From IMG/VR virus record IMGVR_UViG_3300027792_000211, positions 1-57,984 of that record: 57,984 bases of DNA, one strand, 5' to 3'. How positions within the stretch are numbered: position 1 is the first letter of the stretch; each line of letters starts with the position of its first letter. Positions 23,760-32,674 of the stretch are shown here, in pieces. The notes beneath the pieces were generated by a model, which saw nothing but the letters and a program-made list of their open reading frames with translations, was not told the origin of the DNA and made no database searches. A program made the translations under genes and the position numbers. This stretch comes from a virus.

Positions 23760-25999
23760 GAATATTTCCTCCCCGTATATCGTGACACCGTTGATTGCAT
23801 CTGTTTTAAAAAGTCAAACATGTCAGTTACACCGTTAAACGTAGGGTTATATAAATTAATTCCGCCAATACCTGTATTTTCATTAACTCCTAAATTTAAA
23901 CCAGGGTTAGAAGAAATATTTTTTAAAATTTCATTCCCTAGATTTACCGATGGTAAATTAACTTTAGATTTAGCTAATTGTAAAGCTTTATTGATTGAAG
24001 TATAAAAATCTATTTTATCTAAATCTTTCAATGGTCCATCTTTGGCAGGAGAAAAAGGAAATTTATCTCTTATCTTTTGGGCAATATCACTTGCCGCCGT
24101 ACCAATATTTCCAATCATTGCTCTAATCCCGTTTATTAATGATTGGATTATTTTTCTACCACAATCATATAAATTAATATTACTTGTTATATTTTCAATG
24201 ATTCCTTTGATATTACTAAGACTTTCCGATATCTTGCCTTTCATTTCATTCATTTTACTTGATATTATATTTGATATATAATTCCACACCATACTAAATT
24301 GAGCTTTTACAGCATCCCAAGCGGCTCCCCAATCACCTCTAATAATTGCTAAGGCAAATGTGATATAATTCTTCATAGTTTCCATCGCAAATTTAATAAT
24401 TAATAATGTTCGATCCCAAACACCCATTAGATATTTGGTTATCGTTTCACCGTGAGCGGTCCAAAAAGCGGATATCTGAGTAATAGCCCATGTTATCGTT
24501 TTCATTATTTCAGCAAATATAATAGATGCATTTGCTTTAATATCAGCCCAGGCCGCCAAAACTTTAATTCTAAATTCATCATTAGTCTTCCATAAATATA
24601 TAAAACTTGCTACCAATGCACCAATAACACCAATAACGACGCCAATAATTGCACCTATAATCAAGAAAAACGGCAAAAATCCAGAAGTTAACACTGCGCC
24701 AACCGTGGCACCAATTACCCCTAAACTTGCAATAGTCGCACCTAATCCTACAATTAAGCCACCTATTACTAATAAAACAGGTCCTATCATCGCGGCAACA
24801 CCAGCAATAACTAATATAATATTTTGCATTGATGATGATAAACCTTGCCATTTAGCGATTACAAAATCTAATACTGAAATTATAGTATTAAAAACAGGGA
24901 TTAATTTAACTTTTATAGCATCAAATAAAGTTATTGCCATACTTTGGCCTTTTGATAATGTTTGATTCCATTTAAAATCAAGGGTATCACTTGCGGCCTT
25001 GAAAGCATCATCCAACATTCCAGTTGAATTTGTACAAGCATCTATTATTCTTCTATTTTCTTCCGAGTTTAAATTAGCAAGAGATAACGCACCACTAAAC
25101 GCCCTAATATTCGGGAACACATCGGCGAGTGCATCATCGCCATATTTTTTAGTTAAAGTATTTAATTCTTGCAAAGTAGCCAATAGGCCCTCTTCTTTTA
25201 TTTGTTTTCTTAGTTTCGCCGATGAAGTACCCATATCATTTAGTGCATCTTCGGCACCTTTTGCCGGTTTAATTAATCCAGATAAAATTGATTTAATTTG
25301 GGTTGTACTCTCAGCGGCATCTAAACCATTCCTTGTTAAAACAGCAACGGCCCCCGCAACTTCGGCAAATTTAACACCCATAGTTGACGCTATTGGTAAC
25401 ACTTGACCCAACGAAGCGGCAAATTCGGGCGCGTCGGCTTTACCTTCTCTAACGGCGGCAACTAGGATATCGGTGGCTTGTGTTGCATTCATATTAGCCG
25501 CACCATAAGCATTGATGGCCGATGTTACTAAATTTGCTATTGACTGAGTTTCACCTAAACCCGCCGCGGATGCTTTAGCCGATTGTGTCAAAGCATCCAT
25601 GGCCGCGGCACCTTGTAAACCAGAACTTGTAACATAATATAAACCAGCGGCTAATTCTTTTGGAGCCTTGCCCAATTCAGGGGCTAATTTTAAAATATCG
25701 GCTCCCCAGGCATCCACTTGTGTTTTAGCAATACCAACTAAGCCAGTAATATGACTCATTTCACTTTCAAAATCTTTACCTAAATTAAAAACCGCTACAC
25801 CGGCCCCAACTAAGGGGAGTGTAAGATATTTAGTTAGTGTAGATCCTAAACTTATTACACCTTTGCCCGCGGCGGTCATAGTATCCCCAATATCAGTGGC
25901 GAAATTTTGCCCGCTTACACGGGCGTTATTGATATCGCGGGTAAATCTGTTTATATCAGCTACAAGGTTAACAACTAATTCACCAATTACGATAGCCAT
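23756..25999 (-). CDS. Tail tape measure protein
   Basis: In this 747-residue protein the N-terminus (INRFTRDINNARVSGQNFAT; AAGKGVISLGSTLTKYLTLP) and the block APELGKAPKELAAGLYYVTSS followed by Ala/Gly-rich helices are the TP901 tape-measure signature. Hydrophobic segments lie at about 390-475 (ILVIAGVAAMIGPVLLVIGG; GFLPFFLIIGAIIGVVIGVI). It sets tail length and later forms the DNA-delivery channel. The start overlaps the stop of the frameshifted tail chaperone (TAATG) and the stop overlaps the hub gene by four bases. Confidence 0.9.
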   Translation of the reverse strand: MAIVIGELVVNLVADINRFTRDINNARVSGQNFATDIGDTMTAAGKGVISLGSTLTKYLTLPLVGAGVAVFNLGKDFESEMSHITGLVGIAKTQVDAWGADILKLAPELGKAPKELAAGLYYVTSSGLQGAAAMDALTQSAKASAAGLGETQSIANLVTSAINAYGAANMNATQATDILVAAVREGKADAPEFAASLGQVLPIASTMGVKFAEVAGAVAVLTRNGLDAAESTTQIKSILSGLIKPAKGAEDALNDMGTSSAKLRKQIKEEGLLATLQELNTLTKKYGDDALADVFPNIRAFSGALSLANLNSEENRRIIDACTNSTGMLDDAFKAASDTLDFKWNQTLSKGQSMAITLFDAIKVKLIPVFNTIISVLDFVIAKWQGLSSSMQNIILVIAGVAAMIGPVLLVIGGLIVGLGATIASLGVIGATVGAVLTSGFLPFFLIIGAIIGVVIGVIGALVASFIYLWKTNDEFRIKVLAAWADIKANASIIFAEIMKTITWAITQISAFWTAHGETITKYLMGVWDRTLLIIKFAMETMKNYITFALAIIRGDWGAAWDAVKAQFSMVWNYISNIISSKMNEMKGKISESLSNIKGIIENITSNINLYDCGRKIIQSLINGIRAMIGNIGTAASDIAQKIRDKFPFSPAKDGPLKDLDKIDFYTSINKALQLAKSKVNLPSVNLGNEILKNISSNPGLNLGVNENTGIGGINLYNPTFNGVTDMFDFLKQMQSTVSRYTGRKYS

Positions 26000-26630
26000 T
26001 ATATTTCCACCTCTTCAAATTCTACAAAATTCCTATTATCTTTATTATTAGCCCAGGCCTTAAAAGCTGAATCATCGGGCAATCCTCGTATAAATACTAA
26101 AAATTTTCTTAATGTCAGAGAAGATTTATTATTTATATCGATTTTATAAAATCTCCAGAAATCAGCTTCTAACGCTCCCCAAGCCCAAATAATTAATCTC
26201 GGATCTAAATTTTTTTTTGAGAAGTTTCTGAATTGTTCGATTGAACATTATAGCCCCATTTAGCTAGAATAGTACCAGCTAATTTATTGAATACTAAATC
26301 AATTGATACGGCTTTCTTAGATGTTTCTAAAGCGCGAAGCATCTCTTTTCCGAACATTAATTCAATAAATTGCATCATCCTATCCTCTGGCACCTCTAAT
26401 GTTACTTTGTTATTAATTTTTTTATAACAGTATCTGAAGAAAAAAGTCGCAAAACCCAAAGGCATTTCACGGGGCACATCATAGATTTTCCCGTTGAACT
26501 TTATCTTATATGGTTTTTCCGTTGTTTCTTCCACCGCCGCGTCAAAATCAAGAAGTAATTCAGCTTCTTGATTATCTGCTAATATTTTTAATTGGTCATT
26601 CAAATAACTTTCTCTTTTTTCATTATCCAT
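25999..26630 (-). CDS. Tail assembly chaperone, -1 frameshifted (GT) form
   Basis: The minus-strand sequence TCTCAAAAAAAAATTTAG near 26205-26222 contains the slippery A-run (A AAA AAA A). Shifting -1 there reads on as NLDPRLIIWAWGALEADFWR and RFYKIDINNKSSLTLRKFLV, then GLPDDSAFKAWANNKDNRNF to a stop at 26001-25999 that overlaps the tape measure start. The 205 bp between the short chaperone and the tape measure gene are fully explained by this extension. Frame arithmetic checks: the stop lies in the -1 frame. This is the classical G/GT arrangement of long-tailed phages. Confidence 0.8.
26205..26630 (-). CDS. Tail assembly chaperone, short (G) form
   Basis: The 141-residue product is acidic at the start (NEKRESYLNDQLKILADNQE), with a KIKFNGKIYDVPREMPLGFA block typical of Firmicute tail chaperones next to the tape measure gene. 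It ends SQKKI at TAG just after a nine-A run. It wraps the tape measure during tail assembly. A fraction of ribosomes should shift -1 on the A-run to make the longer form. Confidence 0.75.
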   Translation of the reverse strand: MDNEKRESYLNDQLKILADNQEAELLLDFDAAVEETTEKPYKIKFNGKIYDVPREMPLGFATFFFRYCYKKINNKVTLEVPEDRMMQFIELMFGKEMLRALETSKKAVSIDLVFNKLAGTILAKWGYNVQSNNSETSQKKI

Positions 26631-26640
26631 TGATTTCTCC

Positions 26641-27066
26641 TTAACTTGCCGGTGTTATTTCTACTTTAGAATTTATCCTGAATGTTCCTTTATATTTATA
26701 AACTTCGGTCGTACTTCCCGATTCTTCATATTTTGTGAAAAATCCCGTAAATGTATATCCGTAGCCAGTATATCTGGTATATTTCATGCTTACAGTTTCG
26801 CCACGTTCCGCGGCGTCCCTTAATTCACTTTGTCCATCGTCAAGACCTGTCAAGGTCGATTCAATGGCGATACCTTCAACGTCTGCGGTTTCACCGACAG
26901 CAATTGATACAAATTGTTTATGTAATACATCAGTGCCGACAATATAATCCTCTGAACCGGTTGTATCTTCTTCGTCGATTTCAACACTTCTTTTGAAACT
27001 TGTCACTTTTGCAACGGTTTCACTTTGCACCTGTATAACAGTATTAGCAAATTTAACCTCATTCAT
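26641..27066 (-). CDS. Major tail tube protein
   Basis: The start is MNEVKF at 27066 after GGAGGTTATAAC. In this 141-residue protein, KRSVEIDEEDTTGSEDYIVG then KQFVSIAVGETADVEGIAI and SMKYTRYTGYGYTFTGFFTK resemble tail tube proteins of Firmicute siphophages (two beta-sheets, ending in a strand KGTFRINSKVEI). It lies between the tail terminator and the chaperone, the expected place for the tube protein. Confidence 0.65.
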   Translation of the reverse strand: MNEVKFANTVIQVQSETVAKVTSFKRSVEIDEEDTTGSEDYIVGTDVLHKQFVSIAVGETADVEGIAIESTLTGLDDGQSELRDAAERGETVSMKYTRYTGYGYTFTGFFTKYEESGSTTEVYKYKGTFRINSKVEITPAS

Positions 27067-27067
27067 G

Positions 27068-27481
27068 TTATAACCTCCAATCATTCAAAATTGACGTAGC
27101 TCTTACATAATAGTGTGAAGTCCATTCACTACGCCCTTTGTCATCCTTACCCAATGAAGTTGGGGAGGTTTCGACGGTAACATATGATATATTATCACCG
27201 CCAGCAATAAGCAATTGCCCACCGAACCCCGCAACTTCTTTATGAACACCATTTATTATTGAATAGCAAGTATCATAATTAGTATTTCTAACCAAAATTT
27301 GTATTCCAAATAAATCAACTTCTAAACAACTTGATTCATCTAGGCCCGGTGCTGATTCATCATAAACAATAATACAATTATCCGGGGTATTTGGTTTAAA
27401 TCCATAAAATAAATCAACGTTTTCCGTACCGTATCCTTGATTATCAAGGTACTTCATTATTTGATTGGCTATACTACCCAA
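27068..27481 (-). CDS. Tail terminator/minor capsid 3-like protein (137 aa)
   Basis: IANQIMKYLDNQGYGTENVD, LFYGFKPNTPDNCIIVYDES and LFGIQILVRNTNYDTCYSII match the 'minor capsid protein' family of Firmicute phages that structurally are tail terminators. It is in the canonical series connector, stopper, neck, terminator, tube. It overlaps no neighbour and starts right after the previous stop. Confidence 0.65.
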   Translation of the reverse strand: MGSIANQIMKYLDNQGYGTENVDLFYGFKPNTPDNCIIVYDESAPGLDESSCLEVDLFGIQILVRNTNYDTCYSIINGVHKEVAGFGGQLLIAGGDNISYVTVETSPTSLGKDDKGRSEWTSHYYVRATSILNDWRL

Positions 27482-27859
27482 TTACAACACCGCCCTTAAT
27501 TCTTCTATTAAACAATTTTGTAATGCGTTAGGCCCTAATCGATTAAAAGGATCTTTTAAATATTTCTTTTTTCTTCCATGCTGAAAATTGGCGTCGTTCT
27601 CGTGCCACCTAATAGCATAGGGAAGTTTAGGAAACCCAGTACCAGCACCACCACCATATGAAATGACAGCCACGGGATTACTACCCTTCCAACGCATTAA
27701 AACAATTCCCGTCCTAAGTAAAAATCCCTCGTCTAAAGGAACCTCTTGTTTAGTAGCTGGCAATACTACATTTGCCGCTTTTTCACAAGCCTTTCGACAT
27801 GCTTCTTTTACTACCCGGTTTATTCGGTCGCCGTCCCACCTTCGCCATCCACTTGCCAT
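27482..27859 (-). CDS. Neck/minor capsid 2-like protein (125 aa)
   Basis: RRWDGDRINRVVKEACRKAC then VLPATKQEVPLDEGFLLRTG and VISYGGGAGTGFPKLPYAIR with WHENDANFQHGRKKKYLKDP are typical of HK97-gp10/minor-capsid-2 neck proteins. The start overlaps the stop of the preceding gene by one base. It is structural, positioned at the head-tail joint. Confidence 0.7.
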   Translation of the reverse strand: MASGWRRWDGDRINRVVKEACRKACEKAANVVLPATKQEVPLDEGFLLRTGIVLMRWKGSNPVAVISYGGGAGTGFPKLPYAIRWHENDANFQHGRKKKYLKDPFNRLGPNALQNCLIEELRAVL

Positions 27860-28200
27860 TATCGTACCTCACATTCAAAATGATGTGTTTTACCAGTTCT
27901 TGGATCATCAATAGGATCTATTTTCAAAACTTCCATATTAGATCGAGTATAAGGGGCTATTTGATTTATCATCCAGTATTCCCAGTTTATATCAATTCCA
28001 CAATTATTCTGTAAAAACACAATAGCAGTAGCTTTCAAGGTTTCACCTTTGTCATTTGTAATCAAATGATCGCCATATTGAACAAAACCTTTTAAATTAG
28101 GTATAGTCGATACGGTTATAAAATCCCCTGATACATTTCTATTTCGTTTCACAAGATTGATTGTATGTGTACATAAATTAATAAAACTGGCCATACTCAT
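27859..28200 (-). CDS. Head-tail stopper/minor capsid 1-like protein (113 aa)
   Basis: LVKRNRNVSGDFITVSTIPN, then TNDKGETLKATAIVFLQNN and QIAPYTRSNMEVLKIDPIDD fit the small beta-barrel head-completion proteins (minor capsid 1/gp16-like). It overlaps the connector gene by 23 bases and sits in its standard position. Confidence 0.6.
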   Translation of the reverse strand: MSMASFINLCTHTINLVKRNRNVSGDFITVSTIPNLKGFVQYGDHLITNDKGETLKATAIVFLQNNCGIDINWEYWMINQIAPYTRSNMEVLKIDPIDDPRTGKTHHFECEVR

Positions 28201-28627
28201 TACGATAAATCCCCCTTGTCGATCTTACTTTTAAATTTATAATTCCAGAACTAACCAATATACTATCGGCAAATCCCATTTCTTCAGGTAATAACGACCC
28301 CGAAGAACTCGTTTTTCCAACGCTAAATCGACCTAACTTCACATTTTGGGAAGTGGTAGGAGGTAGGCCGCCAGAATCTACTAAATAACTTATCATCGTA
28401 GCAACCCATAATTTTACAGCGTCCTTTTTGGCCGTATTCAATGTAATGTCTAAACCATCGTCCCACACGGTCCAATCAGGGGTAGTTATTTTATATCCCG
28501 TGGTATCTATTGCATAATTTCCTATACGATTATCCAATAGCTTAGAAGCCATTGTAATTCGTATTGTCGTAGCTTCTGCAATAGGTCTACCAGTTAAAGT
28601 AACATATTCAGCCGCCGTAATATACAT
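28178..28627 (-). CDS. Head-tail connector (gp6/gp15-like, 149 aa)
   Basis: The start is MYITAAEYVTLTGRP at 28627 after GGAGGAGGTGGGAATA. YITAAEYVTLTGRPIAEATT then DNRIGNYAIDTTGYKITTPD and KKDAVKLWVATMISYLVDSG match the all-helical adaptor proteins that bind below the portal. Its ATG overlaps the stop of the ChaB gene. Confidence 0.65.
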   Translation of the reverse strand: MYITAAEYVTLTGRPIAEATTIRITMASKLLDNRIGNYAIDTTGYKITTPDWTVWDDGLDITLNTAKKDAVKLWVATMISYLVDSGGLPPTTSQNVKLGRFSVGKTSSSGSLLPEEMGFADSILVSSGIINLKVRSTRGIYRNEYGQFY

Positions 28628-28818
28628 TATTCCCACCTCCTCCAATTTCCATCGTTGTCCTGTTTATACCCGGCGTTTTTAATTGCGCCCCATGCTATTT
28701 TATTCGCGGATTCCTCACCTTTTGAGTAACTAGCATTAAACGCGGCAATCCAAATTTTTTGGGCTTTCTCAGGTAATTTTTTAATTCGTTCAGGTCTATC
28801 ATTAAGACTATAAGGCAT
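28627..28818 (-). CDS. ChaB-domain protein (63 aa)
   Basis: MPYSLNDRPERIKKLPEKAQ then KIWIAAFNASYSKGEESANK, AWGAIKNAGYKQ and NWRRW is the full ChaB fold signature (LP..AQ.I...AFN, AW.A.K..Y). ChaB-like proteins occur beside capsid genes in many phages, with unproved function. Here it sits between the capsid and connector genes. Confidence 0.85.
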   Translation of the reverse strand: MPYSLNDRPERIKKLPEKAQKIWIAAFNASYSKGEESANKIAWGAIKNAGYKQDNDGNWRRWE

Positions 28819-28822
28819 AATT

Positions 28823-29002
28823 TTACACCTTCTTTTTTTTACTTCTTGGTTTTTTTATTACATTTTTGGTTTGATTGAATGCTATTCTAACGACATTAGA
28901 AAATAGATAAGCCTTAGAATCCATCATATCCATATCAACAATAGAACCTTTTAAATATTTTCGTCCTTTATACATGCCGTTTTTTAAGAATTCAACTTTC
29001 AT
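28823..29002 (-). CDS. Small head-region protein (59 aa)
   Basis: The ORF starts two bases after the capsid stop. MKVEFLKNGMYKGRKYLKGS and IVDMDMMDSKAYLFSNVVRI followed by a basic Lys tail match the short phage proteins of the pattern 'MKV.FLKN..Y..g....Gd.v.v....A' found next to capsid genes. It may be a decoration or connector accessory. Confidence 0.55.
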   Translation of the reverse strand: MKVEFLKNGMYKGRKYLKGSIVDMDMMDSKAYLFSNVVRIAFNQTKNVIKKPRSKKKKV

Positions 29003-29004
29003 AT

Positions 29005-29988
29005 TTATGATCCACCTTGTCCATATACTGCAAATGGGTACCTTGTATCTTCGTCGTCATTGACTCGATTAATTGGGTTTGGTACTTGCCAAGCTATACG
29101 CATACAAGATCTAAGACCAATCATGTTTTGTTGAGCTAAATTGTATACAATTTCCCCAGTCGTCGGATCTTGAATTACTGCTTGATCAAGAATTTTCCAT
29201 GTAATATCTTTTCTTATTGCATAGATTAGTTTTTGCCAATCACCCGCAATTATTTGACTACGAGCCGGTACAATTGAACCGTTTCTTGGGAAGATGCAAG
29301 GCTCACCATCTAACGTATAAATTGTTTTACCCTGGACGCCTTCTTTATTTGTAGATTTAAATATTGGATTTCCGGCGTTATCCCTTAAACCTCTAAGTTT
29401 TGCTCTTACAGTCATTGCACACAAATGACCATTTACTAAATATCCGTCTTCTTCAACTTTAGCTATCAATCCATTTTCGCCCATAATATCATCGTATAAG
29501 TCGCCTAAAGCACCCGCAGTAATAAAATTACCAGCGGCAGTAGCGGCGGCTACGATATTTGTAGGCCAAACATAAGGCGCATTGATACCATATAAAACGG
29601 CTTGATCAAATGCTAACCCATAAGCTTCAAGCAATAAAGGTTTAACTTCTGCCCAAATATCATAGTCGGCGTCGTCCAAAACAGCCTCGGGGATTGCAAC
29701 GATAACGTTCAATTCTTCGGCATCAAGGTATTTATTTTCCCACATTACTTTGGTTGTTGATTTCCAACCTAGATAATCGGCAGTTGGCTTTGTTGGTCCT
29801 GGGTTTGTAAAATACGCGGTTGGTAATACACTTAAAACTGGAATCCTTTTCTGCGCTCTAGTCATATTAGGCGCACGATAGGCAAGTCCCATAACTGCGC
29901 TCATTTCGGGTACTTCCTGAATAATTTCGCGCATATAATCTTCAGGCATTAAAGCCTCAACGCCTGACCTTGGAATATATGTTGCCAT
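29005..29988 (-). CDS. Major capsid protein (HK97 fold)
   Basis: In this 327-residue protein the N-terminal arm MATYIPRSGVEALMPEDYMR is followed by QEVPEMSAVMGLAYRAPNMT, ENKYLDAEELNVIVAIPEAV, LAFDQAVLYGINAPYVWPTN and a C-terminal QIIAGDWQKLIYAIRKDITW. This is the HK97-type capsid series (N-arm, E-loop, P-domain). The gene follows the scaffold gene directly. No protease gene is seen, consistent with a scaffold-assisted, uncleaved shell. Confidence 0.85.
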   Translation of the reverse strand: MATYIPRSGVEALMPEDYMREIIQEVPEMSAVMGLAYRAPNMTRAQKRIPVLSVLPTAYFTNPGPTKPTADYLGWKSTTKVMWENKYLDAEELNVIVAIPEAVLDDADYDIWAEVKPLLLEAYGLAFDQAVLYGINAPYVWPTNIVAAATAAGNFITAGALGDLYDDIMGENGLIAKVEEDGYLVNGHLCAMTVRAKLRGLRDNAGNPIFKSTNKEGVQGKTIYTLDGEPCIFPRNGSIVPARSQIIAGDWQKLIYAIRKDITWKILDQAVIQDPTTGEIVYNLAQQNMIGLRSCMRIAWQVPNPINRVNDDEDTRYPFAVYGQGGS

Positions 29989-30010
29989 GTGAACACATCC
30001 TTCTTTTTAA

Positions 30011-30622
30011 TTATCGACCCGTGGCCCGTCTAATTAAATCATTCAAAGACACGGATTTCTTTTTATTATTGCTACCTTGTTGATCATCCCCGGATTTATT
30101 CGTGTCTTCCGAAGATGTTTTTTTAATCAAATAGGGCTTTGCAGTGATTAACGTTTTTATTGCTTCTTCTACTCCTGTAATGTTTCCATCATCATCAATT
30201 TCGATATCGTCCTTATCTAATAACTTATAAGCCGCATCGGTATCAATGACCCCTAAATTCGCCGCTTTATTAAGAATTTCAGACTTAACCAAGCGTTGGT
30301 TAGCCTTGACAATTGCCTCGCTTGCTTTGTTCTCAGCTTCGACCTTTTCTGCTTTTAATTTTTCTTCGTTTGTCATTTGGGCCTTGAGTTTTTCATCGTC
30401 AACCTGTTTTTTCCAGGCTTTACGTTCACGACTCAAACGTTTTTCGATTATTTTATCAATTTCTTGTTGTGAAAAAGTTTTCGCTGGCTCTTGTTTTTCT
30501 TCGGGTTCTTCTGGTTTTTCCTCTAGCTCTGGTTCTTCTTCTTTTCCTTCTTCCCCTTCTATGCTAAGAACTGGGAATAATGGACCTAACAACATTATTG
30601 TTAGTAATTTTTTTAATTTCAT
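30011..30622 (-). CDS. Capsid scaffolding protein (GP20/DUF4355-like)
   Basis: The preferred start is 30622 (MKLKKLLTIMLLGPLFPVLS) after GAGG; an ATG at 30640 is in frame. After a short hydrophobic leader comes a very acidic stretch, then a long coiled coil (about 55-130; SQQEIDKIIEKRLSRERKAW) and the C-terminal capsid-binding end SVSLNDLIRRATGR. This is the usual composition of phage scaffolds. The hydrophobic leader is atypical and could be an N-terminal signal-like artefact of the start chosen. Confidence 0.8.
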   Translation of the reverse strand: MKLKKLLTIMLLGPLFPVLSIEGEEGKEEEPELEEKPEEPEEKQEPAKTFSQQEIDKIIEKRLSRERKAWKKQVDDEKLKAQMTNEEKLKAEKVEAENKASEAIVKANQRLVKSEILNKAANLGVIDTDAAYKLLDKDDIEIDDDGNITGVEEAIKTLITAKPYLIKKTSSEDTNKSGDDQQGSNNKKKSVSLNDLIRRATGR

Positions 30623-30642
30623 TTTTAATACCTCTTCCATTT

Positions 30643-30672
30643 TTTATGTTTGGCAACATAACCGTTTGTCAA
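30643..30672 (-). promoter_or_regulatory. Promoter for scaffold-capsid genes
   Basis: On the minus strand a perfect TTGACA (30672-30667), an 18-bp spacer and CATAAA (30648-30643). Its position downstream of the glycan cassette would give the capsid/tail genes their own transcription. Confidence 0.45.
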
Positions 30673-30682
30673 CGTAATTTGA

Positions 30683-30946
30683 TTATAACATAGATTTAAT
30701 TGTTTTAAATTTTAATTTCACGGTTTCGGGAGTATTCTTCAATAAACTTATTAAAAAGTTAATTTGAAGTTGATTTAAATGCTTAACAAAGATTATAGGC
30801 CGACCCCCTTTAGTGTTTTTTCCTGGTAATAGTTTTTTTTCTTTAATCGGCCCTAACTCTTCAAAATAGTTTCGATGTAAACATATTATTCGATAAACTG
30901 AAAAATGTGACATATTTAATTTTTCAGCTAATTTAATAGAGTTCAT
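30683..30946 (-). CDS. Rha-like regulatory protein (87 aa)
   Basis: IKLAEKLNMSHFSVYRIICL is a short HTH. GKNTKGGRPIIFVKHLNQLQ and INFLISLLKNTPETVKLKFK follow the Rha/phage antirepressor pattern (GRP..Y.L...Q..FL..LLRNT..VV.FK). It is a truncated relative, lacking the C-terminal domain of full Rha proteins. Last of the overlapping cassette genes (14-base overlap with the TagF-like gene), it might be the remnant or regulator that came with the cassette. Confidence 0.6.
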   Translation of the reverse strand: MNSIKLAEKLNMSHFSVYRIICLHRNYFEELGPIKEKKLLPGKNTKGGRPIIFVKHLNQLQINFLISLLKNTPETVKLKFKTIKSML

Positions 30947-32063
30947 TTAATGCACGGGCGGCGGTTTCACCGCTTTTACCTCTCAATTTATTTGGAAAGA
31001 TACTTTCCATTAATTCTATTTCTTGTTGTTGCATTCCATCACTTGCCGCGATTTCAATCATTTTATTTAACTCTTTCATGTTATTAGCATGATAACCTAT
31101 ACTTTTATTATAAATAATATATTCCAAGTTATTTTTGTCTGTCTTAAAATGTCCTAAAACATCATCTTTACAAATCCAATCTGGGAATACTACAGGTTTA
31201 CCCAAGGCCCATGCTTCGTATACAGTACTACCGGCATCAGCAATGACAACATCAGCATCAATTAACAATTGCATAGTGGGGTAATTCTTTTCTTTATTGT
31301 GTAACTTCGTCGTTGGATGCATACCGTCGACAAACTGATAATCTTTAGGTATTTGATTTACAAAACGACTAAACATAGGAAAACTAGACCGTCCCCGATG
31401 TTTATTATTGTATCCATGCGTAGGTAACCACGCCACAACTATTTTATTCGTGGAATTTTTCACATATTCACCGTTAAAAAGTGGATCTAATTTAGTATAT
31501 CCAACTTGAAAAATTTCCCCTTTGTACCCTGTTTTTTTCATTCTGTTTTCCCAGGCTGGACCCGGACAAAAGGCGTATTTATAATCTTGAATATGAGGAC
31601 CTATCCAATAATTTTTATCACCTATCCCGTGACTTATAAAAATATCTCTCGGTCCAACCGGGGTTTTACCTTGTTGATTAATTCGTAGACTTGAAAAAAA
31701 CCTACAATTTAATCCCTTACCGCCTTTACCGGGAACCGGGCGGCTATAATAGGCCGTTTCTTCTTTTGGCAAATATTTAATTATCGGGTCCGCTAGTGCT
31801 TCAATAGCGTATTTATAGGCAAATCCAATATTTACGTCGTTATCATCGTAGGCAAAATTAAATTTACTACCCAAGTATAATTTATGTTTCTTAATATACT
31901 GAGCATTATTTAATTTTCCTACTCTTAAATTTGGATTACCTCGTATCATTTTAAAATCGAAATCCATAGGCCCAACATTTATTATTATTTCTTCGTAAGG
32001 TTTAAACGTCCATGGACCTATACAAATATTAAAGTGGGCTTTATTCATTACATTTACTAACAT
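30933..32063 (-). CDS. CDP-glycerol/ribitol phosphotransferase-like (TagF/TarB superfamily)
   Basis: In this 376-residue GT-B-like transferase IFISHGIGDKNYWIGPHIQ carries the conserved HG; GYTKLDPLFNG matches GxPRxD; VVAWLPTHG matches YxPT; and QLLIDADVVIADAGSTVYEA then LGKPVVFPDW is the family C-terminal signature. Such enzymes transfer polyol-phosphate from CDP-glycerol or CDP-ribitol to wall or capsule glycans. Adjacent IspD/TarI-like and SDR genes could supply CDP-ribitol. There is no N-terminal membrane segment, so it is cytosolic and peripheral. Confidence 0.75.
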   Translation of the reverse strand: MLVNVMNKAHFNICIGPWTFKPYEEIIINVGPMDFDFKMIRGNPNLRVGKLNNAQYIKKHKLYLGSKFNFAYDDNDVNIGFAYKYAIEALADPIIKYLPKEETAYYSRPVPGKGGKGLNCRFFSSLRINQQGKTPVGPRDIFISHGIGDKNYWIGPHIQDYKYAFCPGPAWENRMKKTGYKGEIFQVGYTKLDPLFNGEYVKNSTNKIVVAWLPTHGYNNKHRGRSSFPMFSRFVNQIPKDYQFVDGMHPTTKLHNKEKNYPTMQLLIDADVVIADAGSTVYEAWALGKPVVFPDWICKDDVLGHFKTDKNNLEYIIYNKSIGYHANNMKELNKMIEIAASDGMQQQEIELMESIFPNKLRGKSGETAARALNELY

Positions 32064-32674
32064 AATTTCACCACCTGACCATCTAAAAATTTTCCGTCTT
32101 CTACTAAGTCCATGATGAATGAAGCTAAGAACGAAGGCTTTAACATATTATCAAAATCGTCATCGGGGGCAATTTGATGCCTCATGTCCGAATCAAAAGC
32201 ACCCGGACATAAACAAAAAACTTTTATTCCATATCCTTTTAATTCATGGGATAAGCTTAAACTTAAATTAATAACCGCGGCTTTACTAGCGGCATAAGCT
32301 GACCGTCCAGGCCTAGAGCCTAAACCAGCCGTTGAAGCAATATTAATAATTTTTCCAGGTAATTTATTTTTTATACATAATTCAGCATATAGCTTTGAAT
32401 TATTAAAAACGCCATTCAGATTTACATTGATAACTTCTTGCCAATCCTGGACATTCATTTCTAATATAGATCCACCTTTATAAATTCCCGCATTATTTAT
32501 CAACGCTTCGGGTAATTCCATTTCTTTATAAAAATTACTTAACGCCTCATAGTCGGTAACATCTATATCGTTCCACCTACAAATTGGATAATAAAAATAA
32601 CCCCTTTTACTTGATTCTTTCGCTACTTCTTTACCTAGTCCCCTATTTGATCCTGTTATGACTATTGATTTCAT
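32057..32674 (-). CDS. Short-chain dehydrogenase/reductase, possibly ribulose-5-phosphate reductase
   Basis: In this 205-residue SDR the cofactor motif is ITGSNRGLGKEVAKESSKRG, then NNAGIY, the catalytic Ser in NIASTAG and YAASKAA (Y-x-x-x-K), all intact. It is coupled by four bases to the cytidylyltransferase gene. In Haemophilus capsule loci an IspD-type domain and an SDR domain are fused (Bcs1) and make CDP-ribitol from ribulose-5-phosphate. The gene pair here is the split equivalent by architecture; the substrate is inferred. Confidence 0.75.
   Translation of the reverse strand: MKSIVITGSNRGLGKEVAKESSKRGYFYYPICRWNDIDVTDYEALSNFYKEMELPEALINNAGIYKGGSILEMNVQDWQEVINVNLNGVFNNSKLYAELCIKNKLPGKIINIASTAGLGSRPGRSAYAASKAAVINLSLSLSHELKGYGIKVFCLCPGAFDSDMRHQIAPDDDFDNMLKPSFLASFIMDLVEDGKFLDGQVVKLC

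Noticed and set aside
24582-24851. Cys/Trp-rich minus ORF inside the tape measure gene
   Set aside because: Alternative-frame shadow of the hydrophobic tape measure region; no start signal.
26000-26204. Separate small gene between tail chaperone and tape measure
   Set aside because: No start codon or ribosome site; fully explained by the -1 extension of the chaperone.
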